From NCBI RefSeq assembly GCF_039539445.1, contig NZ_BAABDD010000020.1:1-64000 (forward strand): a stretch of DNA of 64,000 nt. The letters run 5' to 3'. The stretch is from Salinactinospora qingdaonensis. GTDB taxonomy: Bacteria; Actinomycetota; Actinomycetes; Streptosporangiales; Streptosporangiaceae. The notes beneath the pieces were generated by a model. It made no database searches. It was not told the origin of the DNA and saw only the letters and a program-made list of their open reading frames with translations. Both the position numbers and the translations under genes were made by a program. This document shows positions 46,659 through 54,124 of the stretch, one piece after another (the stretch's first letter is position 1; each line of letters begins with the position of its first letter).

Positions 46659-47182
46659 TCCACCCTTGTCGCCAGATACTCCTGGTAGGTGAGCGCATGA
46701 TGCCACGCCGCGTCGCGCGCCTGCAATGCCGCCAGTACGGTATGCGGCTCTTCCGTCAGCGTGGCTCCGAGGAAACGGTCCCCGTCAAAACGCAGCCGGG
46801 CCACCGTACGACTGTCGAACACCCAGAAGTCGTAGTCCGGCAGGTGCGCCACAACCGGGTGTTCCCGAGGCAGATACCTGATGTCCTCGCCCACGCCCAG
46901 GTTGTATGGGGTTCCCCACAACTCCCACCGCAGGTACTCCGACGGCGGGTCGTCGATGATGCGTACCCGCTCCATCCGCTTGCCGGTGGCTAACTCCTCG
47001 CGCACCATACGCAGCCAGGGCTTGAACCACTCGATCCCCGGATCTTTACCGGCCAGCCACTCCTGGAACGGCTGATCCTCGTCGAGTTTGCCGTAGTGGG
47101 TCCGCACCTCCAGCCGCCAAGCGGTATAGCGATACGCGCGGAACAGGTCCTCGAACTCCTCACCACTGACGAGATCAGACAT
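46655..47182 (-). CDS. DUF6879 protein (cassette A)
   Basis: A 175-aa protein. Family text: FEDLFRAYRYTAWRLEVRTHY, RVRIIDDPPSEYLRWELW, GEDIRYLPRE and DYDFWVFDSRTVARLRFDGD. DUF6879 proteins accompany XRE/DUF5753 regulators in actinomycetes; their biochemistry is unknown. It lies 1 bp after the 66-aa gene and overlaps the XRE gene by 4 nt. Confidence 0.85.
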   Translation of the reverse strand: MSDLVSGEEFEDLFRAYRYTAWRLEVRTHYGKLDEDQPFQEWLAGKDPGIEWFKPWLRMVREELATGKRMERVRIIDDPPSEYLRWELWGTPYNLGVGEDIRYLPREHPVVAHLPDYDFWVFDSRTVARLRFDGDRFLGATLTEEPHTVLAALQARDAAWHHALTYQEYLATRVE

Positions 47183-47183
47183 G

Positions 47184-47384
47184 TCATTCCTTGGGGGCAA
47201 AGCGGGTGAGCAACTCACGGGGGACCACGACGAACTCCTCGCCAGGCAGGACATTGGACAGTTGTGCCACAGCCTCGGCGTCGGTCAACCGGTATCCCTG
47301 GACCACGATGTCACCGTTGTCCGTCTCGTACAGCGTAGGGCATCCACCATTCTGCGATGTCGTCCCGATATTGTGCAGCCTCAT
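47184..47384 (-). CDS. Small DUF6879-associated protein (cassette A)
   Basis: A 66-aa protein, first gene of cassette A. It is homologous by eye to the 72-aa protein at 49865: shared pattern Cys-x-x-x-Tyr, then NGDIVVQGYRL against NGMLAVQGLAM, then NVLPGE in both. ATG at 47384 has AAGAGGAGG just upstream. No named family recalled; it probably acts with the DUF6879 partner. Confidence 0.75.
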   Translation of the reverse strand: MRLHNIGTTSQNGGCPTLYETDNGDIVVQGYRLTDAEAVAQLSNVLPGEEFVVVPRELLTRFAPKE

Positions 47385-47452
47385 GTTCCTCCTCTTCTTG
47401 GGATGGTTCTAGTCTCTCGATGCTCGACACGGTTCGCCAGAGTGCAGCAGCC

Positions 47453-47466
47453 ATTGCATGAGCAAT
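47453..47466. promoter_or_regulatory. Inverted repeat in the cassette A / ThiF divergent promoter
   Basis: ATTGCATGAGCAAT has perfect 5-bp arms and lies between the divergent 66-aa gene (start 47384) and the ThiF-like gene (start 47553). A related half site GAGCAAT follows at 47472. Candidate operator for the XRE regulator, which would link it to the ThiF/HIT genes. Confidence 0.4.
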
Positions 47467-47552
47467 TCTGAGCAATCCTCTTCTCTCAGCCCACCGGATG
47501 CTTAGGCTGCGACTAAAGATATCTCTCCACCTTCACCGGAAAAGGGACTCCT

Positions 47553-48683
47553 ATGGGTGAGGCCATGGTCAAGAAGAGTGATCCACGCCATACTCTTGCT
47601 CCATACGTCCGGATTGGTGTTCAAAATGAGCGAATGTACCTTGGCTTCGGCTCGATTCAGCAGGTCATCACCGACAAGGAACTGTGGGAGCCACTAGCCC
47701 GCCTCGCCGACTACTATTCCGTTCCCCGGACCGTGAACGAAGCGAGGGTGTTCCTCAGGCAGGTGTGCGGTCTTCCGGAAACACGAGCCACTGAAGCGAT
47801 GCGGATACTATCTCAGGGCAATTACCTGATCCCATACGACACTCTCGGTTACGACGAACGCTACAGTCGCCCCGCTCTGCTCTACGAACTCTCCGGTACC
47901 CGCGCTCGCGAGGTCCAGGATCGGCTGTCCCGCAGCCATGTCCTCTTCCTTGGATGCGGTGGAATCGGCAATCTCATGGCGATCACCCTGGTGACGAGCG
48001 GGATCGGGCACCTGACCCTCGTCGACGACGACCGGATCGAACTGAGCAACCTGACACGGCAGTACATGTTCACCGAGTCCGATGTCGGCGAACTCAAAAG
48101 CACTGTGCTGGCTCGGGAGCTCGCACGCAGGAACAGCACAGTAGAGGTGACACACCTCGAGAAGGCAATCGCTTCCCTGGACGACCTGGAATCGCTGCCT
48201 GCCGTGGATCTCGTGGTGGTTTCGGCTGATACCCCCGGCCTTACCGACCTCGTCAACACCCACTGTGTGCGAGCCGGGCAGACCTGGATGAACGTCTGTT
48301 ACGTGAACGACATAGCGGTTTGGGGTCCCCTCGTGGTTCCCGGCGTGAGTGGCTGCTGGGACTGCCGGCGGATCATCGCACGTGAGCCCGCTGATGATCC
48401 GCAACTCTCCGCCGTGATCTCACGAATCAACCATCGGTATCAGGCGCCGTCCAATGGGCCGGTCAACATGCTCGCCTCCAGCCTGGCGAGTCTCGACGCC
48501 CTCAGACACCTGGGGCGTTTCGGCACTGCCCGGTCGCTGAACAGGCGGGTCGGAGTATGGACCCACGAACTTCTCTTGGACTGGCAGGAAGCGGAACTCA
48601 ACCCCGCGTGCAATACCTGTGGAGCCTACTCCGGGCAAACTTCACGATCAGAATATGCAAGCCGAGGAGAGTCCGTTGAGTAG
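47553..48683 (+). CDS. ThiF/E1-like adenylyltransferase, MccB-like
   Basis: A 376-aa enzyme of the E1/ThiF/MoeB superfamily. An N-terminal domain of about 110 residues, like the peptide clamp of MccB, precedes the nucleotide-binding core: LGCGGIG at 133-139, LVDDD at 156-160, Arg169 in NLTRQ and Lys182. Two Cys pairs (C268/C271 in CWDC, C353/C356 in CNTC) probably hold zinc. MccB adenylates the C-terminal Asn of a heptapeptide in microcin C biosynthesis. A HIT-family gene overlaps its end, and a seven-codon gene encoding MNGDGGN lies just beyond. The fold is certain; the MccB role is inferred. Other E1-like proteins (sulfur carriers, other RiPPs) are alternatives. Confidence 0.88.
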   Translation: MGEAMVKKSDPRHTLAPYVRIGVQNERMYLGFGSIQQVITDKELWEPLARLADYYSVPRTVNEARVFLRQVCGLPETRATEAMRILSQGNYLIPYDTLGYDERYSRPALLYELSGTRAREVQDRLSRSHVLFLGCGGIGNLMAITLVTSGIGHLTLVDDDRIELSNLTRQYMFTESDVGELKSTVLARELARRNSTVEVTHLEKAIASLDDLESLPAVDLVVVSADTPGLTDLVNTHCVRAGQTWMNVCYVNDIAVWGPLVVPGVSGCWDCRRIIAREPADDPQLSAVISRINHRYQAPSNGPVNMLASSLASLDALRHLGRFGTARSLNRRVGVWTHELLLDWQEAELNPACNTCGAYSGQTSRSEYASRGESVE

Positions 48684-49164
48684 TGACCAACGTACGGCCG
48701 ACTGCGTCTTCTGCCGGATCGTCGCAGGAGAGGCGCCATGTCACCGGATCTGGGAGGATGACCGGCACCTGGCTTTCCTGTCGATCTTTCCCAACACCGA
48801 GGGTTTCTCAGTCGTGGCGCCGAAAGCGCACCGGCCGAGCTACGTGATCGACATGGCCCAGGACGATTTCGTCAGTCTGCACCTGGCCGCCGGCGAGGTC
48901 GCCCGACTCCTGGACACGGCCTATCCGGACGTGGCGCGCACCGCGATCATGTACGAGGGCTACGGAGTGGACCACGCCCACGCCAAACTCTTCCCCATGC
49001 ACGGAACGGCCGGCAACCAAGGCGACGCCTGGCAACCAGTCAAGTCATCCGTGGATGTCTACTTCGACCGCTACCAGGGCTACATCTCCTCCCACGACCA
49101 CCGGCGCGCCGACGACCAGCAACTCACCAAAACCGCCGAACACATCAGATCACTGCACCGCTGA
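48676..49164 (+). CDS. HIT-family nucleotide hydrolase
   Basis: A 162-aa histidine-triad protein. Zinc-type N-terminus CVFCRIVAGEAP; catalytic motif HAHAKLF with nucleophile His102 kept, while the third His of the triad is Lys104, a variant known in this family. HIT enzymes split phosphoramidates and nucleotide conjugates; a HIT homologue (MccH) gives immunity to microcin C. TTG at 48676 stands behind AGGAGAGTCCG and overlaps the ThiF gene by 8 nt; ATG 48655 is the alternative. It is probably co-transcribed with the MccB-like gene, where it may act in self-protection. Confidence 0.88.
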   Translation: MSSDQRTADCVFCRIVAGEAPCHRIWEDDRHLAFLSIFPNTEGFSVVAPKAHRPSYVIDMAQDDFVSLHLAAGEVARLLDTAYPDVARTAIMYEGYGVDHAHAKLFPMHGTAGNQGDAWQPVKSSVDVYFDRYQGYISSHDHRRADDQQLTKTAEHIRSLHR

Positions 49165-49200
49165 GGCTGAGCAAGATTCAGCCGGACTAGATCAAGCGAA

Positions 49201-49229
49201 GGGCCAGGAGTGAAATGCGCTCCCGGCCC
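49201..49229. terminator. Hairpin between HIT gene and heptapeptide gene
   Basis: Stem GGGCCAGGAG with CTCCCGGCCC (one mismatch), 9-nt loop. It lies 36 bp after the HIT stop and 14 bp after the heptapeptide stop, so it can terminate transcription from both sides. Confidence 0.65.
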
Positions 49230-49243
49230 TTCGCATACGCTAC

Positions 49244-49267
49244 CTAGTTGCCGCCGTCACCATTCAT
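49244..49267 (-). CDS. Candidate microcin C-like precursor heptapeptide, MNGDGGN
   Basis: Seven codons, ATG AAT GGT GAC GGC GGC AAC, then TAG. The ribosome site AAGGAGG is perfect and 5 nt from the ATG, far better than most genes here, which is strange for non-coding DNA. Microcin C precursors are such heptapeptides with an obligatory C-terminal Asn (E. coli MRTGNAN). The convergent neighbours encode an MccB-like adenylyltransferase and a HIT protein. It is transcribed opposite to them and followed by the shared hairpin. A second ATG 4 nt later would read MVTAATR; it ends in Arg and is worse placed. No exporter gene is seen nearby, a weakness. Confidence 0.55.
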   Translation of the reverse strand: MNGDGGN

Positions 49268-49372
49268 TTCTACCTCCTTGGACAGGCCCTGGAAATGCGT
49301 CCCCAAAATCACTACAAGGGGACATCAGGTCCCAAGCTAACCTCGCCGAGGAATTCAAACTACAGAGTTGCT

Positions 49373-49690
49373 CTAAGTTGCTGATTTTTGAGAACTCATG
49401 CGGGGAAGGCGAGGTGGCCGTGCGTGTGGTGGGTGGGGTCGCACACGGCGTACCGGCGACGACTCGACTCGACCGACGAGAGCAACACCTACGCGAAACC
49501 CCGCTTCAGGCGTCGATGAGCGGCACCGTCCCGGTACCCGCCCTCGGAAGGGCCGACGGGTGGGCGCAAGCGGGGAAGCTACCTGCGCTGTCGCCCCGCA
49601 GGCTGGCGAGGTCGCGCAGTGGTCGAGGCACGAGCGGACGACGAACACCCCCATAGTCCCGTGCCCCGACCGTTCAAAAACAGGATCTAG
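49373..49690. repeat. CTAG-type palindromic element, 318 bp, degenerate left end
   Basis: Left end CTAAGTTGCTGATTTTTGAG, right end (inverted) reading CCGTTCAAAAACAGGATCTAG. It contains a degenerate 34-bp palindrome at 49602-49635. Same family as 13733-13828 and 22747-22915. It lies upstream of the heptapeptide gene. Confidence 0.6.
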
Positions 49691-49751
49691 AGCGTCTGCC
49701 TTGACGGTGCGCAGCAGGGAGAGCCGTGCGGATCAGTCACACGCTAGCAGT

Positions 49752-49791
49752 AATCAAGGTTGATTCAAGGTTAAATGGAGATTGATATCAA
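49752..49791. promoter_or_regulatory. Two palindromes in the cassette B promoter
   Basis: AATCAAGGTTGATT (49752-49765) and TTGATATCAA (49782-49791), both built on TTGAT/ATCAA half sites, 17 bp apart in an AT-rich stretch before the 72-aa gene. Likely operators for the XRE regulator of cassette B. Confidence 0.5.
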
Positions 49792-49864
49792 GGCCAGTAG
49801 GCAGTCAACCGAGAAATAAGCGAATATAGTGGGGTTACTGTTTCGACCAGCTCGGGAGGCTGTC

Positions 49865-50083
49865 GTGCACCTTCAGAAGCTCTGCAAAGACCCGGAGTCG
49901 AACCCCACTGGCTGCCAGAGCGTCTACCTCGCCGAGAACGGCATGCTGGCCGTGCAAGGACTGGCGATGGACACCGATACCTTCGCCAACATGGAGAACG
50001 TGCTGCCCGGCGAGAACGGAGTGCTGATCAAGCCCGAGATCATCCTGGAGGCGGCCCGGCTCTACCAGGCAGGCTCACAATGA
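49865..50083 (+). CDS. Small DUF6879-associated protein (cassette B)
   Basis: A 72-aa protein homologous to the 66-aa protein of cassette A (NVLPGE motif near the C-terminus, preceded by a VQG segment). GTG at 49865 stands 5 nt after GGGAGG; an in-frame GTG at 49829 lacks a ribosome site. Its stop overlaps the next ATG (ATGA). Confidence 0.75.
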   Translation: MHLQKLCKDPESNPTGCQSVYLAENGMLAVQGLAMDTDTFANMENVLPGENGVLIKPEIILEAARLYQAGSQ

Positions 50084-50625
50084 CGACGCGGCAGGACTCC
50101 CGGCCCGGTATCGACGAGCTGGTAAAAGCCCTATCCGGTTTCCGCTACTCGCTGTTTCGCCTGGAAACGCTGCAACGCTACTCCGGCAGCAGCGAAGACG
50201 AGGCCCTGGCCGAATGGCGGCGCAGCGGCACGGTCACGCCGACCGAAGAGCTACGCCAGTGGTGCGCACACATCCAACGGCGGGTCAGGGACGGTTGCCG
50301 CGCCCAGCGGGTGCACGTCGTGACCGAGCCGCTGACCGATTACATGCGCTTCGAGCTCGCCTCCTATGCCCCCAATGTCGAGGCCGGAGAGGAGGTGCGA
50401 GTCATTCCCGTACCCCCTAACGGAGAATGGCCCGCTGACGTACCCTCCGGGAGCGACTTCTGGCTCATCGACGCACGGCAGCTATGGTCGATGCGGTATG
50501 CGCCGGACGGCGCATGGCTCGAAGCCGAACCAGTTACCGATGTGCAGCGCATCGTCGACGCCTGCGCCATCCGCGACGCCGCGCTGGCGCAGTCACGACC
50601 ATGGCGGGACTACCACCCGCGTTAA
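50080..50625 (+). CDS. DUF6879 protein (cassette B)
   Basis: A 181-aa DUF6879 protein: FRYSLFRLETLQRYSG, VHVVTEPLTDYMRFELASYA, GEEVRVIPVP and SDFWLIDARQLWSMRY. It corresponds to the protein at 46655 but is clearly diverged. Coupled to the small gene before it and 25 bp before the XRE gene. Confidence 0.85.
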   Translation: MTTRQDSRPGIDELVKALSGFRYSLFRLETLQRYSGSSEDEALAEWRRSGTVTPTEELRQWCAHIQRRVRDGCRAQRVHVVTEPLTDYMRFELASYAPNVEAGEEVRVIPVPPNGEWPADVPSGSDFWLIDARQLWSMRYAPDGAWLEAEPVTDVQRIVDACAIRDAALAQSRPWRDYHPR

Positions 50626-50650
50626 GGCAGAACCAGGAGGACGCAGCAGA

Positions 50651-51541
50651 GTGCCGGCCCCGATCACGCCGCAACGAGCGATGCTCGCCCGTCGGCTTCG
50701 CGAGCTACGCGCTGCTGCGTTCCCCTCCGGCAGCGCTCTGGCGCGCCACCTGGGCTGGCACCAGACCCGCGTCTCCAAACTGGAACAGGGCAACCAACGC
50801 CCCACCGACGACGACCTTGACCAGTGGGCCGAGGCTGTCGGCGCATCCCAGGAACAACTGGAGGAACTGCGCGAACTCGCCAGTGCGGCCCGCATCGAAT
50901 ACGCCACCTTCGGGCAGCGGTACCGCAGGCACGGCGGAGCCGTCGCCGAGCAGGAAACCACCACGCGCGAAGACGCGGCATCCACCCGGATCGCGGAGTT
51001 CCAACCCGCGTTGGTTCCCGGGCTGCTGCAAACCGCCGCCTACGCCCGCGACGTGCTCACCCGCCCATGCGGCCCCGCATCGGCCGGAGTCACCCCCGAC
51101 GAGATCGACGCCCTCGTCGGCAAACGCATGGAACGCCAGCAGGCCCTCTATCAGCCACATCAGAACATTCAGATCATCATGGGCGAAGCGGCACTGCACA
51201 CCCGCTTCGGAACGACCGAAACACTCATTGGCCAATTGGACCGGCTGCTCGCCCTCACCGACTATGCCCATGTCGAGATCGGGGTCATCCCTTTCACGGC
51301 AGCGATGCCGGTCTTCCCGCTAACCAACTTCATCCTCTACGACGACCACGTACTCATCGAGTCCCTCACCGCCCAACAACGACTCGACGCGGCAGACGAG
51401 ATCAACGCCTACGCGAACTACTTCCAGCAACTCAAAGACGCAGCCCTCACCGGCCACGAGTTCAAAAAGTTGCTGCTACGCATCTCAGCCGCTCTCCGCG
51501 CCGAGGACACCGCTGTCCGCCCCCGAACCGGTGACACGTAG
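50651..51541 (+). CDS. XRE regulator with DUF5753 domain (cassette B)
   Basis: A 296-aa protein. HTH at about residues 12-68 (GSALARHLGWHQTRVSKLEQ); DUF5753 with LVPGLLQTAAYARDVLTR, an internal LYQPHQNIQIIMGEAAL and FILYDDHVLIESL. GTG at 50651 follows AGGAGG at a wide 11-nt spacing; ATG 50681 is possible. Probably autoregulates through the palindromes at 49752-49791. Confidence 0.9.
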   Translation: MPAPITPQRAMLARRLRELRAAAFPSGSALARHLGWHQTRVSKLEQGNQRPTDDDLDQWAEAVGASQEQLEELRELASAARIEYATFGQRYRRHGGAVAEQETTTREDAASTRIAEFQPALVPGLLQTAAYARDVLTRPCGPASAGVTPDEIDALVGKRMERQQALYQPHQNIQIIMGEAALHTRFGTTETLIGQLDRLLALTDYAHVEIGVIPFTAAMPVFPLTNFILYDDHVLIESLTAQQRLDAADEINAYANYFQQLKDAALTGHEFKKLLLRISAALRAEDTAVRPRTGDT

Positions 51542-51697
51542 GTCCGACTTCGCAAGCCTTCTATCATCGCCGATCGTGGAGAACAGCCCGCGTTTCGACT
51601 GAAAACGCGGAATAGATCCGCCGCGGGCTCGTGGCTCGCCGCAGAGAGCTGCTCCCCGGAGGGGTTGGGGTGGGCCGTGCTTGGGGACCCGGCGTTC

Positions 51698-51731
51698 GCT
51701 CGTGCCTCGATCGCTGCGCGATCTCAGCAGC
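51698..51731 (+). repeat. 34-bp palindromic repeat, copy 11
   Basis: Core GATCGCTGCGCGATC (TGC loop), flank GCTCGTGCCTC. Confidence 0.8.
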
Positions 51732-51815
51732 CTGAGGAGGCGCCATGGCTAAGGTAGGCCAGAAGGCTGCCGCTCATTGCCCCCAGCGCAGGCCATGCTC
51801 GGAAGTTTGGCGTTC

Positions 51816-51849
51816 ACTCGTGCCTCGATCGCTGCGCGATCTCAGCAGC
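51816..51849 (+). repeat. 34-bp palindromic repeat, copy 12
   Basis: Direct copy of copy 11, 118 bp further on, same TGC loop and same downstream text. Confidence 0.8.
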
Positions 51850-52261
51850 CTGAGGAGGCGCCGTGGCTGAGGCTGCCGGAAACGACACGGGCGGCCACCG
51901 GGGCAACGGAACGCCGCTGTAGCACGGGACCTTGCTCTGACTTAGAAGCTCGCTCTACCCCGGAAGGGTGCTCGAGCGCGGTGCGTCACTGTAACGCGGG
52001 ATACAGCGGATACAGCGGTGGGCGGCGCCCCTCCAAGGCGCAGCCGATCTATGGGCGCCCCAGAGGGCGTGGGGCCACAGCACCTGCCCCAGCCACAGCC
52101 CACCCTGGAGAGTTGGTGGGGGTGGGCCGGGTGGAGGGACAGATGCTAAGGGGATGGGCCGGGAAAGGGACAAATCCCAGCAGGGCGGGCCGGGCGCACG
52201 GGCGGGTGCCAGTGGAATGGACCGGGCGCACAGGCAGACTCCAGGAGAACAGCCCACCCAG

Positions 52262-52295
52262 GCTGCTGAGATCGCGCAGCGATCGAAGCACGAGC
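52262..52295 (-). repeat. 34-bp palindromic repeat, copy 13
   Basis: Core GATCGCGCAGCGATC, opposite orientation to copies 11 and 12. Confidence 0.8.
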
Positions 52296-52339
52296 GACGG
52301 AAAAACCCTCCCACGCCACCCCAACCACAGCCCACCCAG

Positions 52340-52373
52340 GCTGCTGAGATCGCGCAGCGATCGAAGCACGAGC
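52340..52373 (-). repeat. 34-bp palindromic repeat, copy 14
   Basis: Direct copy of copy 13, 78 bp further on. Confidence 0.8.
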
Positions 52374-52427
52374 GACGGAAGAACCCTCACGCCACCCTCG
52401 CTCCAGGCATCAATGAGCGGTAGCCTC

Positions 52428-52466
52428 CCGGCCCACCCCGGAGGAGGGGAGTGGGGGGTGGGCCGG
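52428..52466 (-). terminator. Hairpin after the acidic-tail gene (left copy)
   Basis: Perfect 12-bp stem CCGGCCCACCCC with GGGGTGGGCCGG, 15-nt loop, 16 bp after the stop at 52482. Confidence 0.65.
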
Positions 52467-52481
52467 GTGGGTGGGCGGGCT

Positions 52482-52898
52482 CTAGGGGGTCGGCTGGGGC
52501 GTTTCGGCCGGCTCGGCGGGTGCCGCGGGCGGAGAGTCGGGACGCTCGGGGCTCTCCCCGGTGGAGTCGGTCGCTTCCGGGGGTTCTGAGTCTTCCGGGG
52601 CCTCGGGGCACGCGCACTCGTCGGGGCAGTCGCAGTCGTCGGCGTCCATCTCGTCGAGCCGGCGCTCGACCATGGCCAGGACACGCTCCAGCATGCTGAC
52701 GGTGTCGGTGTGGATGGTCCGTCCCTCGCCGCAGCGGGGGCGGGCGCTGTAGGGCGCCATGCGGCGCTCGGGATGGTGGCGGATCTGCCACAGGTAGCCG
52801 TACCGGCGCGCGGTCGGCCGCAGCTTGACGGGCAGGTCCGACAGCCGGGTCTCCGGCAGCGATCGGGGCGGCACGTCCTCGGTCGCGGTCACGGCCAT
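52482..52898 (-). CDS. Hypothetical protein with Cys/Asp-rich segment and Pro/Glu-rich tail (left copy)
   Basis: A 138-aa protein of unknown function. N-terminal part LSDLPVKLRPTARRYGYLW with HHPERRMAPYSARPRCGEG; a predicted helix VSMLERVLAMVERRLDEM; a short CDCPDECACPEA segment with four Cys that may bind metal; then a Pro/Glu/Ala tail. ATG at 52898 overlaps the stop of a 22-aa leader ORF (TGATG). A longer in-frame start, GTG 52973, is possible. Near-identical copy at 60258. It lies divergent from an XRE gene. Confidence 0.65.
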   Translation of the reverse strand: MAVTATEDVPPRSLPETRLSDLPVKLRPTARRYGYLWQIRHHPERRMAPYSARPRCGEGRTIHTDTVSMLERVLAMVERRLDEMDADDCDCPDECACPEAPEDSEPPEATDSTGESPERPDSPPAAPAEPAETPQPTP

Positions 52899-52966
52899 CA
52901 CCGCCCCATCCACAGCAGGCAACGCACCCGCTGCGCTCGGTAGTGGTTCCGGATAAGCTTGAACAT
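52898..52966 (-). CDS. 22-aa peptide coupled to the acidic-tail gene (left copy)
   Basis: A basic, Arg/Leu-rich peptide, MFKLIRNHYRAQRVRCLLWM followed by GR. ATG at 52966, with a weak ribosome site AGAGGCAGG about 8 nt before it. Its TGA overlaps the ATG of the next gene. The copy at 60674 encodes the same peptide with one change (Arg to Cys at position 15), so the frame is conserved in both. It may be a leader for translational coupling or a real micro-protein. Confidence 0.5.
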   Translation of the reverse strand: MFKLIRNHYRAQRVRCLLWMGR

Positions 52967-53093
52967 GTTCCACCTGCCTCTTTCAGGTTGGGACCACGCC
53001 CCCGGGCCGCCATCGGCCGCGGGGGCTCTCGTGCTTCCGGAGTACACACTCCAACACACCCTGCTTAATAGCTATAAGGTTCAGCGTCTTGTC

Positions 53094-53145
53094 GTGTTCA
53101 CAGCTTCCTGTAGACATACGTCGAGCTCTCGTGAACAATGTGAAC
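53094..53145. promoter_or_regulatory. GTTCAC/GTGAAC half sites before the XRE gene
   Basis: GTGTTCACAG near 53093 and two direct GTGAAC sites at 53131 and 53140 immediately before the ATG 53146. This arrangement fits autoregulation by the XRE protein. Confidence 0.35.
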
Positions 53146-53946
53146 ATGAATGGCTCAGCTTGGCAGCGCTGGGGACACGAGCTGCGACGACACCGTGAGG
53201 CCGCAGCACTCACCCAGCGGAAACTCGCTTCCGAGACCTTTCTTTCGCCCGCAACGATCAGCAGCTTCGAGAACGGCACACGTTCACCGCGCCATAAGCA
53301 CGCTGAGGATATGGATAAGATCCTCAATGCTGGTGGAGAGCTGCTCCAACTTTGGTCAGAGATAACCAACCGGCGGGACATCCCCGAGCGGTGGCGAAAA
53401 TTTGAAGCCGTGGAGCAGGATGCTACCGAGATCAAGGAGTTTCATAACGCGGTGATCCCGGGGCTCTTGCAGACCCCTGGCTATGCCGAGTCGATCCTAA
53501 GAAACACCAAGTTTGGAAAATGGGAAGACGCGGAACTGAAAAAGCTTGTCAACTCCCGAGTTTCTCGACTTCCCTCTGTCGAGGGCGCAGATTTATCCTT
53601 CGTACTCGATGAGCAGGCCATCCGCAGGGTTGTCGGTTCTCGTGCGATCCACCGGGATCAGCTCAGCCATCTTCACACCCTGGTCGAGAAACAGAAGATA
53701 AGGCTGGGCATCATTCCACTGTACACTCCCTCTCACCCAAACCCCACCGGCCCGTTTCGAGTGATATCCCTTCAGGACGGTAGAATGATCGGGCACGAGG
53801 AGCATCGCTCAGGGATGCATGTTGTGACCGGCCCGGAAGCCAACCGTATGTCTTCTATTTTTGGCTCTCTGCAAGCAGAGGCTCTACCGACCAGCCAAAC
53901 CATCGAACTTCTTAGCGAAATAGGAAACGAAATCAATGGACAATAA
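53146..53946 (+). CDS. XRE regulator with DUF5753 domain (left copy)
   Basis: A 266-aa protein. HTH residues about 10-65 (LTQRKLASETFLSPATISSFE); DUF5753 with NAVIPGLLQTPGYAESILRN. Typical partner of the DUF397 protein whose gene overlaps its end. Codon use is clearly less GC-biased than in the surrounding chromosome, suggesting recent transfer. By eye under half identical to its counterpart at 60928, although the DNA on both sides is nearly identical. Confidence 0.88.
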   Translation: MNGSAWQRWGHELRRHREAAALTQRKLASETFLSPATISSFENGTRSPRHKHAEDMDKILNAGGELLQLWSEITNRRDIPERWRKFEAVEQDATEIKEFHNAVIPGLLQTPGYAESILRNTKFGKWEDAELKKLVNSRVSRLPSVEGADLSFVLDEQAIRRVVGSRAIHRDQLSHLHTLVEKQKIRLGIIPLYTPSHPNPTGPFRVISLQDGRMIGHEEHRSGMHVVTGPEANRMSSIFGSLQAEALPTSQTIELLSEIGNEINGQ

Positions 53947-54112
53947 CTGGCACAAGTCAAGCTACACCACCGCGGAGAATGTTAACTGTGTCGAGTGCAG
54001 AACCGATGGAAGTCTCGTACAGGTTCGCGACACTCAAAATCGCCAACTAGGCCATCTTTCGGTTCCCCCTCAGGAGTGGCGCGCTTTTCTCGTGGAGATC
54101 GAGCGTTTTTAG
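53936..54112 (+). CDS. DUF397 protein (left copy)
   Basis: A 58-aa DUF397 protein: WHKSSYTTAENVNCVECRT, VQVRDTQN, then SVPPQEWRAFLVEIERF. It overlaps the XRE gene by 11 nt. XRE/DUF5753-DUF397 pairs are regulatory or toxin-antitoxin-like units of actinomycetes. Confidence 0.85.
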   Translation: MDNNWHKSSYTTAENVNCVECRTDGSLVQVRDTQNRQLGHLSVPPQEWRAFLVEIERF

Positions 54113-54124
54113 GTGCAGCGGGAA

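Larger units (their letters stand above)
51542..52427. other. Gene-free repeat region
   Basis: About 890 bp with four 34-bp palindromes (two in each orientation) and local direct duplications: a CGTGCCTCGATCGCTGCGCG-type block with following CAGCCTGAGGAGGCGCC at 51698-51745 and 51816-51865, and AGCCCACCCAGGCTGCTGAG-type blocks at 52251 and 52329, about 78 bp apart. No convincing gene. Confidence 0.6.

Noticed and set aside
49240..49263. Alternative heptapeptide MVTAATR in the next frame
   Set aside because: Its ATG is 9 nt from the ribosome site against 5 nt for MNGDGGN, and it ends in Arg, which does not suit a MccA-type precursor.
51698..52373. Possible CRISPR array
   Set aside because: Repeats are few, unevenly spaced, in both orientations and without cas genes.
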